Assembly: GCA_030704615.1 (NCBI GenBank)
Contig: CM060732.1
Coordinates: 43,257,053-43,321,052 of the forward strand
Source of the DNA: Takakia lepidozioides
Lineage: Eukaryota > Streptophyta > Takakiopsida > Takakiales > Takakiaceae
DNA length: 64,000 nucleotides
Reading direction: 5' to 3'
Below are positions 33,924 through 46,270 of this stretch, piece after piece (the stretch's first letter is position 1; each line of letters opens with the position of its first letter). The position numbers and the translations under genes were made by a program. The notes beneath the pieces are model-generated. The model was not told the DNA's origin, made no database searches, and was given only the letters and a program-made list of their open reading frames with translations.

Positions 33924-34610
33924 TACTCATAAGACGATGTTTGCCGTAGCCTTGTGGCCCTTGACCCCGCGCCCAGTTTGAGCGGAAACCAAAGGGACAG
34001 AACCTACCTCTGTCAGGGGCTGACATTGGTAGTAAGACTTACCTTTATACAAAGAATTGATTCGGGTTTTCCAGATATCCTCTAGAAATCCCTTCACACA
34101 AATCTGCTGTGTGATTTGCCCAAAAACTAGGCCTCAGAAGGGCCTGGGCTTTTGGCTCAGCCTCGAGACTTTCAAAGTTGGTAAACAGAGGTACAGGCAC
34201 AATTCTCTTGATAGATTGGAGGAGAGCTTCTCTCTGGTGAGAATACCCCGGACAGTGAATCAGAAAATGAATATTGTCTTCGGGTTGCCCACACAACGGG
34301 CAATCGCACTCCCCTTCCTGCCCTGAGTTTAAATTCAGTCTAGTGCCGAGAGTGGGTAGACCCTTGAGGTCATTCATGATATCCTCCCCCATGTCACAGT
34401 CTGGAAACAGGTTCAGGGAAGTTTTCTGCCTAACTTCATTTTCATCGGACAATTTTCTGGTAACAGACATGGCTTTGGACACTACAGTCTCAGAGTCAGA
34501 TTTAGCCAGCAAGGTCAAGACTTGCAGGTCCAGATTCAGATCCTTGAGAATCTCTTCTACCCTCTTCTGCCAGGACTCAGCCTGTTTGACAGGGCGGTCC
34601 TGTTTCGAAG

Positions 34611-34641
<31 letters not shown>

Positions 34642-34790
34642 GTGTTTATTTAGCGGAAAGCCTGACCCAGGTCGATTAAAAAGTCTATGTCGAAGGAATG
34701 AGCATAGAACAACTGTGGCAGGAGTTCTTTGCAAGTCCTTTACAGTGGTGGGACAACAGGTTTGATAAGGTAAGGCCATCCTCATGCAAA
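33840..34790 (-). mobile_element. LINE 3' end with zinc-knuckle C-terminus and (TC)n tail
   Basis: A frame at 34785-34045 contains a Cys/His knuckle (CDCPLCGQPEDNIHFLIHC) and LEAEPKAQALL, as in the C-terminal domain of LINE polyproteins. The 3' non-coding part to about 33921 matches the other 3' ends in this window. In minus orientation it ends ...gtcttatgagtacac followed at once by a long (TC)n run. A second (TC)n run at 34617-34642 is preceded by ctaaataaacacc, suggesting that two 3' ends were joined here. It is 5'-truncated and separate from the copy at 30508-33600, whose 5' end lies on the far side. Confidence 0.8.
33864..33920. repeat. (GA)n microsatellite at LINE 3' terminus
   Basis: An almost perfect run of about 28 GA units (TC on the LINE strand) begins exactly where the LINE 3' end stops. 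A shorter run lies at 34617-34642. Confidence 0.95.
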
Positions 34791-35297
34791 TGTGAAAAGT
34801 TTGTCAAGGAGGGCTTGCCACTGACGCCGGCATGATAATGTTCTGTGGACTGGATTGTATGTCCAGGTTGCGATGCCCGCTCAGCTGCCTATTGGTGTTA
34901 TTCACAGAAGAGTCCAAGATCACCAGACTTCAGGCATAAGCACACAAACGAGTCCTTCTGATTGAGGAACGGCCAAATCCTCCTTGGGTGAAGGCTAAGC
35001 TATCTGCTATGATACAACGTCGGGTTGGTTGTAATGTTGCTGCCCATGATCGAGCTCCAGGCCTAGAATACAATGGGTACTGCTTTGATATGGGTCAAAT
35101 TGATAGAATTGGTACAGTTTTCTATGGTAGTAATTTTGTGTCCCTGATAATATGCAGCAAAAAGCCTATCCTTATGCAGAGATGTTTCTTTCAAGTATCT
35201 AGGAGCTTGGGATATCTGATGTGTGGTTAACTGAAAAATTGGGTTTGTAACGTTCAGGTTTGACTCGTGCAGGATAGAAGGGTTAAATCAGGCCCAG
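34790..35297. other. intergenic, no gene seen
   Basis: Spacer upstream of the plus-strand PPR gene. I see no TATA box or coding homology. Confidence 0.4.
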
Positions 35298-38278
35298 TTG
35301 TTTGTGGGACATCAGACTTGTGGCAGGCCTAGTACCTCTACCATCCCCACTGTTTTTGGAAGAGGACCAAGACAGACAGTCAACGAGAATTCTTCTTGCA
35401 CTTGCATTGATGTGAAGACACTATGCAAGGCAGGACGACTGCAAGATGCTCTGCACATTTTGAATAAAAAAGGCTTCCGGGTAGACTCCGGTACTTATGT
35501 GAGTTTCTTGCAGGAGTGCATCAACATGAAGGATCTATCAAAGGGAAAGCAGGTGCACGCCCACATCATTCAAAATGGATTTAGGCCAAACATCTTTCTA
35601 CTCAACACCCTTGTCAACATTGTATGAACGAATGCATCAGGAAGGAGTGACACCTGACATTTGCGTTCTCAATGCATGTGCCAGTCTAGGAGTCCTGGAA
35701 AAGAGCAAAGCAGTCCATTCTGACATCGTTAAAGCTGGAATTGCACCAGATATCATTCTCGAGACTGCCCTTGTTGGCATGTATGCCAAATGTAGGAGCA
35801 TGAAGGATGCTCGTCAAGTGTTCGACAACATGGCTAAACGAGATGTGGTCTCATGGAACGCAATGATTACTGGATATGCTCAGCATGGGTATGCTAGGGA
35901 GGCTCTGGAGATCTATGAAGAAATGATGTGGGAAGGGGTCATACCAAACAATGTGACATTCCTTTGTGCTCTCAATGCGTGTGCCACCTTAGGAACCCTG
36001 CAAAGAGGTAAAAAAGTCCATTCTGACATCCTCAAGCGGGGAATTGCACCAGACATCATTTTAGAGAATACCCTTGTAGACATGTATGCCAAGTGCAAGA
36101 GTACTGAGGATGCACGGCGAGTGTTTGACAATATGGTTCAACGGGATGTGGTCTCGTGGAATTCAATGATCACAGGATATGCTCAGCATGGATGTGGTTG
36201 GGAGGCAGTCAAGATCTATGAGCAAATGCAACGGGAAAGGGTGACCCTTGACAAGGTGACATTCATTGGTATTCTCACCGCATGTGCCAGTTCAGGAGCC
36301 CTGGAAAAGGGCAAAGAGGTCCATGCTGACATCCTAAACACTGGAATGGCGCCGGATATAATGCTGGAGACTGCCCTTGCTGATATGTATGCCAAATGTG
36401 GGAGCATAAAGGATGCCCGTCAAGTGTTTGAGAAAATGGTTCAACGGAATGTGGTCTCGTGGAGTGTAATGATCGCAGGGTATGCCCAGCATGGGTTTGG
36501 TAGGGAGGCTTTAGAGATCTTCGATCAGATGATACAGGAAGGGGTGAAGCCCAACAAGGTGACATTCATTTGCGTCCTCAATGCTTGCAGCAGCCTAGGA
36601 GCCCTGGAGAAGGGCCAACAGGTCCATGCAGACATTGTGAAAGCTGGCTTTGTTCCAGATATCATTCTGGAGACTGCTCTTGCTGATATGTATGCAAAAT
36701 GCAATAGCATAAAGGATGCACGTCGTGTGTTTGACAATATGGCTCAGCGAGATGTGGGTTCATGGAATGTGATCATTGCAGGATATTGTCAGCATGGGTG
36801 CGGCAGGGAGTCTTTCGAGGTTTATGAGCAAATGCAAGGGGAAGGGGTGATGCCTGACAAGGTAACGTTCGTTTGTATTCTGCATGCGTGCGCCAGCCTA
36901 GGAGCTCTGGAGAAGGGCAGGGAAATCCATGCTGCCATCATCAAAGCTGTTATTGGGCCCGATGTCGTTCTGGAGTCTGCCCTTGCTGACATGTATGCCA
37001 AATGTGGAAGTGTACAGGATGCACGTCATGTGTTTGACAATATGGCTCGGCGAGATGTGGTTTCATGGAGCTCAATGATTGGTGGATATGCTCAGCACGG
37101 GTGTGGTAGGGAGGCTTTGGAGCTCTATGAACAAATGACAAAGGAAGGGGTGATTTGTGACAAGTTGACGTTTATCTGCGTTCTCAATGCATGTGCCAGC
37201 CTGTCGGCCCTGGAGAAGGGCAAGGGGGTCCATGCTGACATTATCAGAGCTACAGTTACACCAGATATCGTTCTTGAGACTGCCCTTGTTGATATGTATG
37301 CCAAATGTGGGAGTTTGGAGGATGCACGTCAAGTTTTCAACAACATGACGAGATGTGGTGTCATGGAATGCACTGATTGCAGGATATTCTCAGCATGGGT
37401 GTGGTAGGGAGGTCCTCCAACTATTTGAGCAAATGCAGCAAGAAGATCTGAAATTGGACGGTACCACCTTTATATGTCTGCTCTATGCATGTAGCCATGT
37501 GGGCCTAGTGGATGAAGGTCACCACTACTTCGATTCCATGAGTCAAGATCATGGCCTCCCTCCTACTGTGGGGCATTTCAGCTGCATGGTGGATCTTCTC
37601 AGCCGTGGAGGTAAATTGGATGATGCAGAAGACTTCATCAACAGAATGCCAATTGAACCAGATGCTTCAGTGTGGGGGGCCTTGCTTGGTGCCTGTAGGA
37701 TTCATGGCGATGTGGAGCGGGCAGAACATGTGGCAAAATCCCTTATGAAGTCGGATCCACAGCATGCGCCGACTTATGTGCTGCTATCAAACATCTATGC
37801 TGCAGCTGGCAGGTGGGATGATAAAGAAAAGGTGAGAAAAATGATGAAGGAGAGAGGTGTGAGAAAGGAGCCAGGACACAGCAGCATTGAGGTTGACAAC
37901 CAGGTGCATACGTTTGTAGTAGAAGACAAAACGCATCCACAAATTGAGGAAATCTATGCTGAGCTCAAAAGATTGTCTGGGCAGTTGAAGGAGGCCGGGT
38001 ACATTCCGGATACTCGCTGTGTATTACATGATATAGAGGAGGAGCGAAAGAAGATTTCTCTTGGTCACCATAGTGAGAGGCTTGCCATTGCTTTTGGGCT
38101 CATCAGTACTCCCCCCAGAAAGCCTATCCGGATCATCAAGAACCTTCGGGTATGTGGTGACTGCCATACCGCCACCAAGTTCATCTCGAAGATTGTTGAG
38201 CGAGCAATTGTTGTACGGGATGCCACCTGCTTTCACCACTTCCAAGATGGGGGTTGCTCTTGTGGGGATTACTGGTGA
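35298..38278 (+). pseudogene. PPR-DYW protein with two frame breaks
   Basis: Same class as the gene at 27330-30086. The N-terminus (35298-35627) runs to GFRPNIFLLNTLVN and then stops, because the rest of that repeat and the start of the next are deleted. Text resumes in another frame at YERMHQEGVTPDICVLNACAS (about 35620). Seven near-identical PLS triplets follow (MYAKC...KDARQVFDNM, RDVVSWN-MI-GYAQHG, 303-bp spacing) to 37345. There a one-base loss (atgacgagatgtgg, expected NM-x-RDVVSW) shifts the frame. The remaining frame (37355-38278) carries E/E+ and an intact DYW domain (HSERLAIAFGL, CGDCH, final CSCGDYW). Both breaks are real in this sequence. Either the gene is dead or one break is a sequencing error. 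The uniform repeats suggest recent unequal exchange. Confidence 0.85.
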
Positions 38279-38726
38279 AGTTTGTCCCTTCAGAGATGAG
38301 GGCAGAAAAGTGAAAGAGGAAGCAAATAGATAAGTTAAGAGAATCAACAGGTGTCATTGAAGGGGACAGTCATCATTGCAAATCTGAGAGCTGCCTGTGG
38401 TGATGAGCACATTTCAAGTATTGCCCGGGAAACAGCTGGTGTCACAAATGTCATTCCTGTTGCGTTGGTGACAGATTGCAATGATCACTTGGCGTGAGAA
38501 AATCACCAGGTAACATGGGGTTTCACGTTCTGAAGAAAGAGATCCTCCAAGGTTGATCAAAGTGTGGGTAATCCGAGTTCAATTTCTTTTCCTTGGAGTG
38601 ACTGGAAAATCCACATCTTCCTTCTGCTTGCCACAAAAGCTGGAAATGCTGTTACAAATTTGACTCCTGATTGCAATACAGCAGAGTTTCAGATGCAAGA
38701 GTTGACCTTAGTGTTCCAGTAATTAG
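38279..38726. other. intergenic; one unexplained open segment
   Basis: After the PPR stop, plus-strand bases about 38355-38500 stay open and read KGTVIIANLRAACGDEHISS and on to a TGA. It looks protein-like but I do not recognise it and it has no start codon. It might be an exon relic. Confidence 0.35.
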
Positions 38727-39790
38727 TTAATCAAACCCCAGAAGACCAAAGCCGGAGCCACAGCCCGTCACGCCATACTGTGTCGTAAGCCTTTTTGACA
38801 TCGAGGAAGAAGACAAAAGTGGGCTTTCCTTCTTTTTCCTTCCCTGGATAATCTGGCTTATAGTGAAGATAGGGGCTGCACTGACCACATGTCTGTGACA
38901 GCTAGCCCGGCCTTCATGAAAACCAAATCTAGACTTCAGATCAACCTCGAGATGGGTGCTTATTATCCTACAACATAGCTTGCCAACTGCGGTATGAAGA
39001 GTGATGCCGCGATAGTTCCCAGGCTCTTCTCTGTCGCCTTTCTTACTCAGATTGACAATGACTCCCTGTCTCCAACAAAAGGGAATCATGTTAGTCTGCA
39101 AAATAAGCTTAAAGACAAGGGCAAGGGCCTCTACCATAGGGTCACCACCATACCTGATTAGCTCGTTGACAATGCTAACAGGTTCACCTGTTTTATAGCT
39201 GCTTAGATGCTTTACAGCTTCCACGACCTTGGAAGAACTAATGATCTGCTGTAACCCTTTGGGATATTCTGCAGTTCATCATGCTGTCCTGTGTCCCTCC
39301 ATTCTTTAGAAGGCCCCTCACTATTGGAGTTAGATTCACGGCCAAGAAGGCTGTAGTATGTTTCAAAGGTTTTGACGATGTCAACCGTTGAAGTCACCAC
39401 TGCACCCTTATCATTCATTAAAGCCTGTATTTGCTGGCCATTTTTCGGCCTGTACAAATGCTGTAAGGCCAACCAGAATCTCTTATCATTACCACCATGG
39501 TGGTTCAAGTTAATGTCTCAGCACAACTCTTCCCCTTAAACTTTCTTCTGAGCCCTTACAAGCTGTTAGCTTCTTTGCGCATTTGGTAATATCTAGCCCA
39601 AACCTCTTTGTCATCTTTGATAGTACAGCAGTCCATCTAAAGTGCCAATCTCTCAGCAATGTTAGCTCGATCACATTGGTCCACCAATTTACTGCTCTAC
39701 CATGAACAATGAGTTTCCTCCCAATGATCTTATCAGCCACAGAGGTGACGAAACTCTCCCAAGAATCCACTGTCCGTTCGACTTCACTTC
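38727..39790 (-). mobile_element. LINE fragment: linker plus reverse transcriptase N-half
   Basis: From the left-over linker DSWESFVTSVADKIIGRK (39765-39700), nearly the same as in the copy at 30508-33600, it runs through NHHGGNDKRFWLALQHLYRP to RT motifs WRQGVIVNLSKKGDREEPGN, YRGITLHTAVGKLCCRII and FGFHEGRAS, then a frame slip near 38800 where KAYDTVW-like text is expected. Two to three frameshifts break it. The endonuclease and 3' end are missing. It supplies the RT part lost from the other copy, so both derive from one family. Confidence 0.85.
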
Positions 39791-39794
39791 TAGA

Positions 39795-40365
39795 GTGATC
39801 ACACTAAACCAGCTGATAAAAAATAAGAAAGTGCGTGTGACTGAGCGAATGGAGTGGATTTGGATTGACAAGTATCTTGTGAAATGAGGGATGCAAGGGA
39901 GGTAAAAATTTGAAGTAGGGGAGACCAAACTGGAACAGGTGCATAGAGGATAGGTGAAGTGAAGTGGTTTTGGGTTTGAGTGAAGACATCCTGCAGCAAT
40001 CCCATAGTGCATATCAATGGGGAGCAGGCAAAACATTTGGCGTGGACCATAATAATAGAAACTTGTGCAGGTGGATGTTCGACTCAGAAATAAGGAGGAG
40101 AGTGGTGGGGCTGGGGGCCAGCATGACAACACCAGCAGCAGTGCTGTGTGTACCCACCACCCGAGAGGCATTGTGATTGCCATTCAAGATGGGCGGTCCC
40201 ATCATCAGGTAAACCCTCTTTTTTTTGGTCATCGTCTTCTTCTAGGTTTTGACTGAGGTCTATATGGGGGTGAGGGTTCTGCTTAGTGCTATTATCACTC
40301 ACCATCCCACCTCTAGACTATCCCTCTAGGGATATCTCTAGCAAAGTCCCTCTTCAAATCCATCA
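39795..40365. other. unassigned sequence between two LINE fragments
   Basis: I recognise no gene or repeat. Short overlapping open frames on both strands near 39960-40250 have no family resemblance. Confidence 0.35.
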
Positions 40366-40369
40366 AGGG

Positions 40370-40670
40370 ATTTGTTCCTGTACCTCTGTTTACCAACTTC
40401 GAAAAGCTCGAGGCTGATCCAAAAGCCCAGGCCCTTTTGGGGCCTAGTTATTGGGCAAATCACATACAGCAGATGATGCTTGTGTAAAGGGATTTCTAGA
40501 GGATATCTAGAAAACTCGGATCAATTGCCTGTTCCAAGGTAAGCCATACTACCGGCGTCAGCCCTCACAAAGGTAGTTTCTGTTCCGCTCAAACTGGGCG
40601 CGAGGTCAATGGCCACAAGGCTACGGCAAACAACGTCTTATGAATACATTCTCTAGCAGGCCACGGACAC
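40370..40670 (+). mobile_element. LINE 3'-end fragment, plus strand
   Basis: It encodes VPLFTNFEKLEADPKAQALL and then the family 3' non-coding end (cgctcaaactgggcgcgaggtc...ggcaaacaacgtcttatgaatacattctct). It is the same terminus as the minus-strand copies but inverted, so it is an independent 5'-truncated insertion. Confidence 0.85.
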
Positions 40671-40730
40671 ATGAAAGCTCATGTAAAATTATTTTGTTGT
40701 GTTTGACTGACATACAGTTTGGGCACTTAC

Positions 40731-40938
40731 CCTTTGAAAGCATTTTGGGCTAACTGGGAAGGAATGCACTGCTGTACACAGTTGAAGATACGTGAGTATT
40801 GGACAGTCTAAGTGACCATTGATGAACTCCTCGTGCTTGATGGTTATGTTTTGGATGGCCTCCATCTTCAGAACGGAGCAAAGGCTCTCAAAATACTGTG
40901 GGCAAAGCTGTAAGAGGGTGTAGGCAAGGTGCTCTGAG
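40731..40938 (-). CDS. isolated exon of an unrecognised protein
   Basis: 208 bp are flanked by a clean acceptor (ctgccgcag at 40939) and a clean donor (AGG|gtaagt at 40730). Within them one frame is open throughout and reads SEHLAYTLLQLCPQYFESLC, then MEAIQNITIKHEEFINGHLD and CPILTYLQLCTAVHSFP. It looks like an amphipathic helical-repeat segment. I cannot name the family and found no partner exons in the 2 kb on either side. The LINE fragment just downstream may have disrupted the gene. Candidates would be HEAT- or ARM-like scaffolds, but that is only an impression. Confidence 0.45.
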
Positions 40939-40939
40939 C

Positions 40940-43293
40940 TGCGGCAGGAGCAGGTCAGAGTGCTGCTTTATTGCTGTTTCATCATTTGTGTTTTAGCCTT
41001 TGTCGTCACCCTCCTCAATCCATCTTCTTCTATCCTTGGTGCTTTGTGGCGTCTTTAGTTGTACCAGATTCTTACTTGTCTACCGAAATGTGACCAGTTG
41101 TTTATGGAATCCCTATGATGTAAGAAAGTGTTGTTTCTTCTTACCTCCTTGGCATATGTTGAATGGTGTTTCACGAGGTTTTGTACAGAACATTAACCCA
41201 GACATCTCTGTTTTAGGGATCTTGCTTACGTGGACTGACCTGGTAAATTATAGTTGCGCTAATCCTTACTCTGACCCATTTCTGCCACTTTGTCGGAATG
41301 GTCAAGATTGGGAGCAGGGACCAATCAGAGTGAATCCATACATACAACTATCCACAAGTCAGGGTGATGGAGTATGGGGTGGGTATCACCCTGCATTCAC
41401 TTGAACACATCATGGATGTGTTCATTGATGGCCTCATGATGAAGCAAGAAATTGATGCACTTGCATCCCTTGTAAAATCCTGCTAATCACTACTCAAATG
41501 ACCCTCTAGAGGGAAAGAGAGCCACTAAACATCTAAACATGCCAAATGAAAAGCGAATGCTTCAAGCAACCAAAACAACTCTGATCTAGCGCTTGGCTCA
41601 AAATTAACTTGAGCCTTGACTCTAGAGTTTCTGTTCTTCCATTGCCTCCAATTGATGTCATTTTTGAATTCAAGCTGGGAGTGATGTGAAGACGCAGCAA
41701 TGAGGGGGCTTAGTAGGTTCAAATCGCATTTGGAGCAGCCGTTGATGCAGAGGATCTCTCTCCAACCGGGGAGGCATCAAGGCCATCGAGGATTGTCCCC
41801 TCCTACTTTAAAATTTCCTGTCATGGTGACATACCTTGGGCAGCCTGCTCACATTGCCAGTCTGAGCATGCATGTAAGTGTTGGAACTGAGTTGAGAGTT
41901 CGAGCAGGATACCCTGTGGAGACCCATCCACCCAAGTCCAGCCATCTGAATCCTTGCTTTCTTCTCTAAGTGAAGATGTCCTTCAAAGTTCTATTTTGAA
42001 TCATATTCAGTAGATAGCCTGCAAACATGCACAAGGACTTCTGTACCGCTCTGGGTTACATGGGGGGCAAAAACTTCCCTTCATCCAGCTGTTTGCTTCC
42101 ATCTCAAACTGATGGAGAAACCAGCAAGCAACACATGAGAAAGAGGAGAGCCTGATAGACATGGTGCAGACCCCTTATACCATCCAATCAGTGGTCTGCA
42201 CTGCTATCGAGCACTATTCTTCCTCAAGGTTGCACTCCACAACTGTCACCATTGATAACCTGTGTAAGGCAACACAGCCCACAACCATTCACAGGACATT
42301 GACTGGTCGAGATTCCTATTCATTTGAAAATGGCTCAGGTTCCAAGTTTGCTTTTATTTTAGGGAGGGCCATGCTTGCAGACCACCAAGGTAAGATGGAG
42401 GCCGGAGGCATCGACTTATAGAAGGGAGCCCTCACCCTCTTTATGTCTCTGTCTAAAGGCGGTGGTGGAGCATTCTAGAAAGGGGGCCCACCGCCTCATC
42501 CCACTACCTCAGCCTCATCCTACTTTTGGAAAGCTATAGAACTAGAAGGAGCCCACCCTCCTACTTCTATGCTAGCCTCTACACCTAGCCTCACATTTCA
42601 CCAATTTCACCATGGGTGCCCTCCCTCCATATTGACAGTTCCAATCCCTCTCCCTTTTTTCACCTTCAAGAGTGGCCCCTACCAGAATTTGCAAAAATGA
42701 CATTTCTGTTGGGAGCATGGTACACTGAAAGAGTGAGGAAGGTGATAAGCAAGGGGACCACACATTAACCATTTTCTGATAAAAAAGAGATGCTTTCGAA
42801 TGCAAAGCTATAGTAGATTCTTTATTCATACAAATTCCTCCCTATACAAGTGACAAAGCCCATCCACATGAATATCTCTCCAGAGTCTCGCTTGTAATGA
42901 CATGGGAGCTACAAACAATGCCTTGCAAAGAGGATTCACATTGCCCCTTCCCTCCCCGCTACAACTAACTTTTAAAATCAGCTGCACCACCAGCTCCATG
43001 TTTCATAATCTGGAAACACTGGTTAGGACCTCCACCACTGGTAATAATCCCAGAAGAATCTACCCCTTCCCTTCATTATTTTAGAAGGCAGCTTAACTTT
43101 CAAAGAGAAAGACACAAGAGACACAGACAAGACACCAGCCACAGCATATGGAATCAGTTGCCTTCCACAAATCCTGGATACTGCCCTTACATTGTGATCT
43201 CTGTAGCTTGATTTCAGTACTAATGGTTTCCTTTGCTAAAAAAGGAATGCTCCCTTCAACAGCTCCTCAAAAGCCATGACGACAACTAATCCC
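40940..43293. other. intergenic, no recognised gene
   Basis: Several plus-strand frames of 80-130 codons (41000-41404, 41700-41969, 42161-42421) have no recognisable motif, and none links to the orphan exon at 40731. I see no transposon ends. Confidence 0.35.
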
Positions 43294-46270
43294 CTATGTC
43301 CCACTAGTCACCCCCATGCCAGCAGTGGAAGTATCAAATTTCCACACGTACATAGCACCCATACTGTCATTGTCGAGCCGGGTAACATCGGTAGGCACGG
43401 AAATTGAACTCTGCTGACCACAATTTGACCATTCAATCCGGGCCCAGCAGGAGAATGCAGCAGCTGAAGCAGGGAGCCGCTCATCAGCACAGACCAGCAA
43501 TACCTCCCCAGCTAATCGGGCTTGAGGAGGGGTTTCATGGTCTAGATTGCTTCCAACTGCGCATGCCAACCAGGCACATTCCGGTTCTCCCACCATTTGC
43601 TTGTACGCTGAATTCACCCATCGCACCCGCAGTCTCAAATCTGTGATAACTATCGGAGACCGCAGCTTCTCAAGCTGTCGCTGTACAGACTCTAAGTTTC
43701 CAGTCATGGGGGATGCCAGGTCGTTGGTACTTCTCATACACTCTATGCTGATTGTGGAACCGACTGGTCGAAGTGGTTGTGGGGAAATAACCTTGTGGAA
43801 TCCAAGACCCAATGACAGGTCTCCATCAAAGACCATAGTGTCACCTGAAACCCTCGTGGTGTCAAGAGAACCTGTTCTCCTATCACAGGGAAGTGCATGC
43901 CCTGGCAATGGTTTTTTTTCTTCCAAATGTTTACTACTTTCAGGAAAATATGTGCCCGCATCCTGTAGTATGAACTTCTTCAAAAACTGCCACAGCACTG
44001 CTTTACACTTTCGTGCTTGGAAAGGGGGCTGAAATGTTAAGACTGCAAGTTGCGTTGGAATTCCTAATGGATCAATATGTGGACCTACCGCCTGCATCAC
44101 CAAAGACAGGATACTGTTTGTCAGAAAATTTTGGAGACCAAGCCAGTACAGGCAAACAACAAAGCCAAGTTTTTGAACCTAGATGAAAACTGTCAGCGAA
44201 TCCAGCAGTTTCCAGACATGCCACTAAGCAAGCGTTATGAGGACTTGCTAATCATCCAGATTCATTCTCCGTCCATAAAAAGAGTTCAACCAGGGGGTTG
44301 GCAGCTTGTGATCCACTGGCGAGCTATGTGCCTCTAGCACTAATGCTGCGGACACAGAAATGTAGACGGGCACGGCCAGCATGTGCCAGGTGATAAGAAT
44401 GTGGATCACATAACCAATCCACCTACAGGTAAATTCTTTCCAAAGGTTAACGTGCACACAACACTGGCTAATGCAAGGACCCCAGCCTTTCTCCCACTAA
44501 ACAGACCTCTACCATTTCCCCCTTGACCTCTCCCCAAACAACTCTTGAGAGAGTTGCTGCAGGCTCTTAGGCACTAGGGTTTATACAAGTTCCATGAGTG
44601 GAGACTATCCGGAGATACCTCTGAGTGGGAATTGAGATATCTGCAGAACATTGAAAAACTGAAGTAGAGGATAGAATAGAACATATTGGTCCATCTGCAA
44701 AACTAACCTGAAGCTTGCCATTTGACTTTTCAGATGCAGCTCTTTTAAATGCCAGATTCGACCACAGCATTCGATTTTGATCGTCTGCCAGCATCACCGC
44801 ATCTGATGATGTTGCATATATTTGCTCCAAATGTGTGGAATCAATCACTGGAGACTTCAAGTTCCCATTCTCGAACACAGACGGAAAATGAACTGTGGCA
44901 TGAGACCTCGCACTCACCGCTTCGACAAAACCCCGGGCAGCCACTGCTCCAAGGCTCTCTAGTTTGGCATCGCATGTCCACTTGTCCGACAAACCCTTGC
45001 TGACAGGGTGGGCATACTTCGACTGTCTACATTCTTCCTCTGGCCAATGGCCCTTACTGAACATGGTTAAATTGGTGTCTGCCGTAGCCTGTTTCCCATT
45101 CCCTTCCTTGCGGTCGATGCCCATTGTGAAGGCGGATTCTAGTGTGGAGGTCGGTAGAGAGGAATTCAAGCGTGGAGGACTCGGAAAGGAGGACTCACTG
45201 AGTGACGAATGTGCATTCAAAGGAGCGTCTGGAAGAAGGGAAAGGGTCACCAGATTGGGTCTCCTGCTGTCAACCACATCCTCACCCGAGCACACTTCAC
45301 TCTCACCGCCATAGGACGGCGAAGGATACGCAACAGGCATGATGCTGCTCCTGAATGAGCCACTTGATTTGTCCACTGCGCAAGCACTTGAACCTGCCGT
45401 TGCTCTTGGTGGGATTGATGTAGTCGTCATCTCATTAGCCGTTGTCTCGGCAACAGCTGGAAGCCCTTTGAACATCTCCCTGAAATTGCCGAGGTAACCC
45501 CCGACCTTCTGTTTCGAGATCCCATTAGCAGTTCCTTTGCTGAACACTGCAGGTGAGCTCGCAGCGGCCCTCTCCATAAAGGCCGCATCCTTCTCTATCG
45601 AGCCACCGCCCGCTGTTCTTCCTCCTACGAAGTTGTCCACTAAACTTGGAGCAATTCTTTGAACCACACCATTCCACCCACCCCCACTCACTAGAGTGGG
45701 CCTTCCAAGCTTCCCCGATCGGTTCTCTCCAAACCCATAACTCTTGCCCTCGCTGTTCATGGAGGATCTGCCCGACAAACTCAAGGCGGCAGCCAAGCTT
45801 CTCTGGTCTGTGCTGTCATTGAACCTCTGGAGCCCTCCTGGACCAAACACAGGTGCTACTCTTTCACTAAGAATTGGAGTCAATCCTGCCATATCCGAAG
45901 CTAGGGAAACATCCTCCCCCTTCGCCTTCACTACAGCGGTTGGCTTGCCGGTTGTCCCATTGCGCACTTTCTCATCTCTTACGGCAATGGAGACCTTCTT
46001 GCGGCTTCTCCGAGAAGCAGAAGAAGAATCCACATTCCTTTTCCGAGACCTCTTCCCTTTACTGAATTCACTAAGCCTGCTCGTGCTTTTATCTACAGAG
46101 AGCGACGATGATGACTGCGGTTCACTGGCATCTGTTCCCTCAGGCTTCGGCGCTAGCGGCTTTGGTGCTATAGGCCGATATCTGGACATAATATGCTCGG
46201 TCTTGGAAGGAAATATGGGAGTGCCGTTGTACATTGCTAGACAGCAACCCCCTTGATCAACAGGAATCAT
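43294..46270 (-). CDS. DUF7950-domain protein (plant-specific)
   Basis: Two exons, 46270-44708 and 44091-43294, join in phase (KLQ/AVGPHIDP) to give about 786 residues. The N-terminus MIPVDQGGCCLAMYNG followed by MSRYRPIAPKP is the recurring start of this plant family, which supports ATG 46270 over those at 46234 and 46189. A basic stretch (about residues 73-95, KGKRSRKR and SRRSRKK) suggests a nuclear protein. The middle is long, Ser-rich and disordered. The C-terminal domain reads PIVITDLRLRVRWVNSAYKQ, MVGEPECAWLA, ERLPASAAAFSCWARIEW and SISVPTDVTRLD, matching DUF7950; its first part resembles a PAS fold. A second PAS-like stretch (SSDAVMLADDQNRMLWSNLA) ends exon 1. The molecular function of the family is not known to me. 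A CT-rich leader precedes the ATG. Confidence 0.85.
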
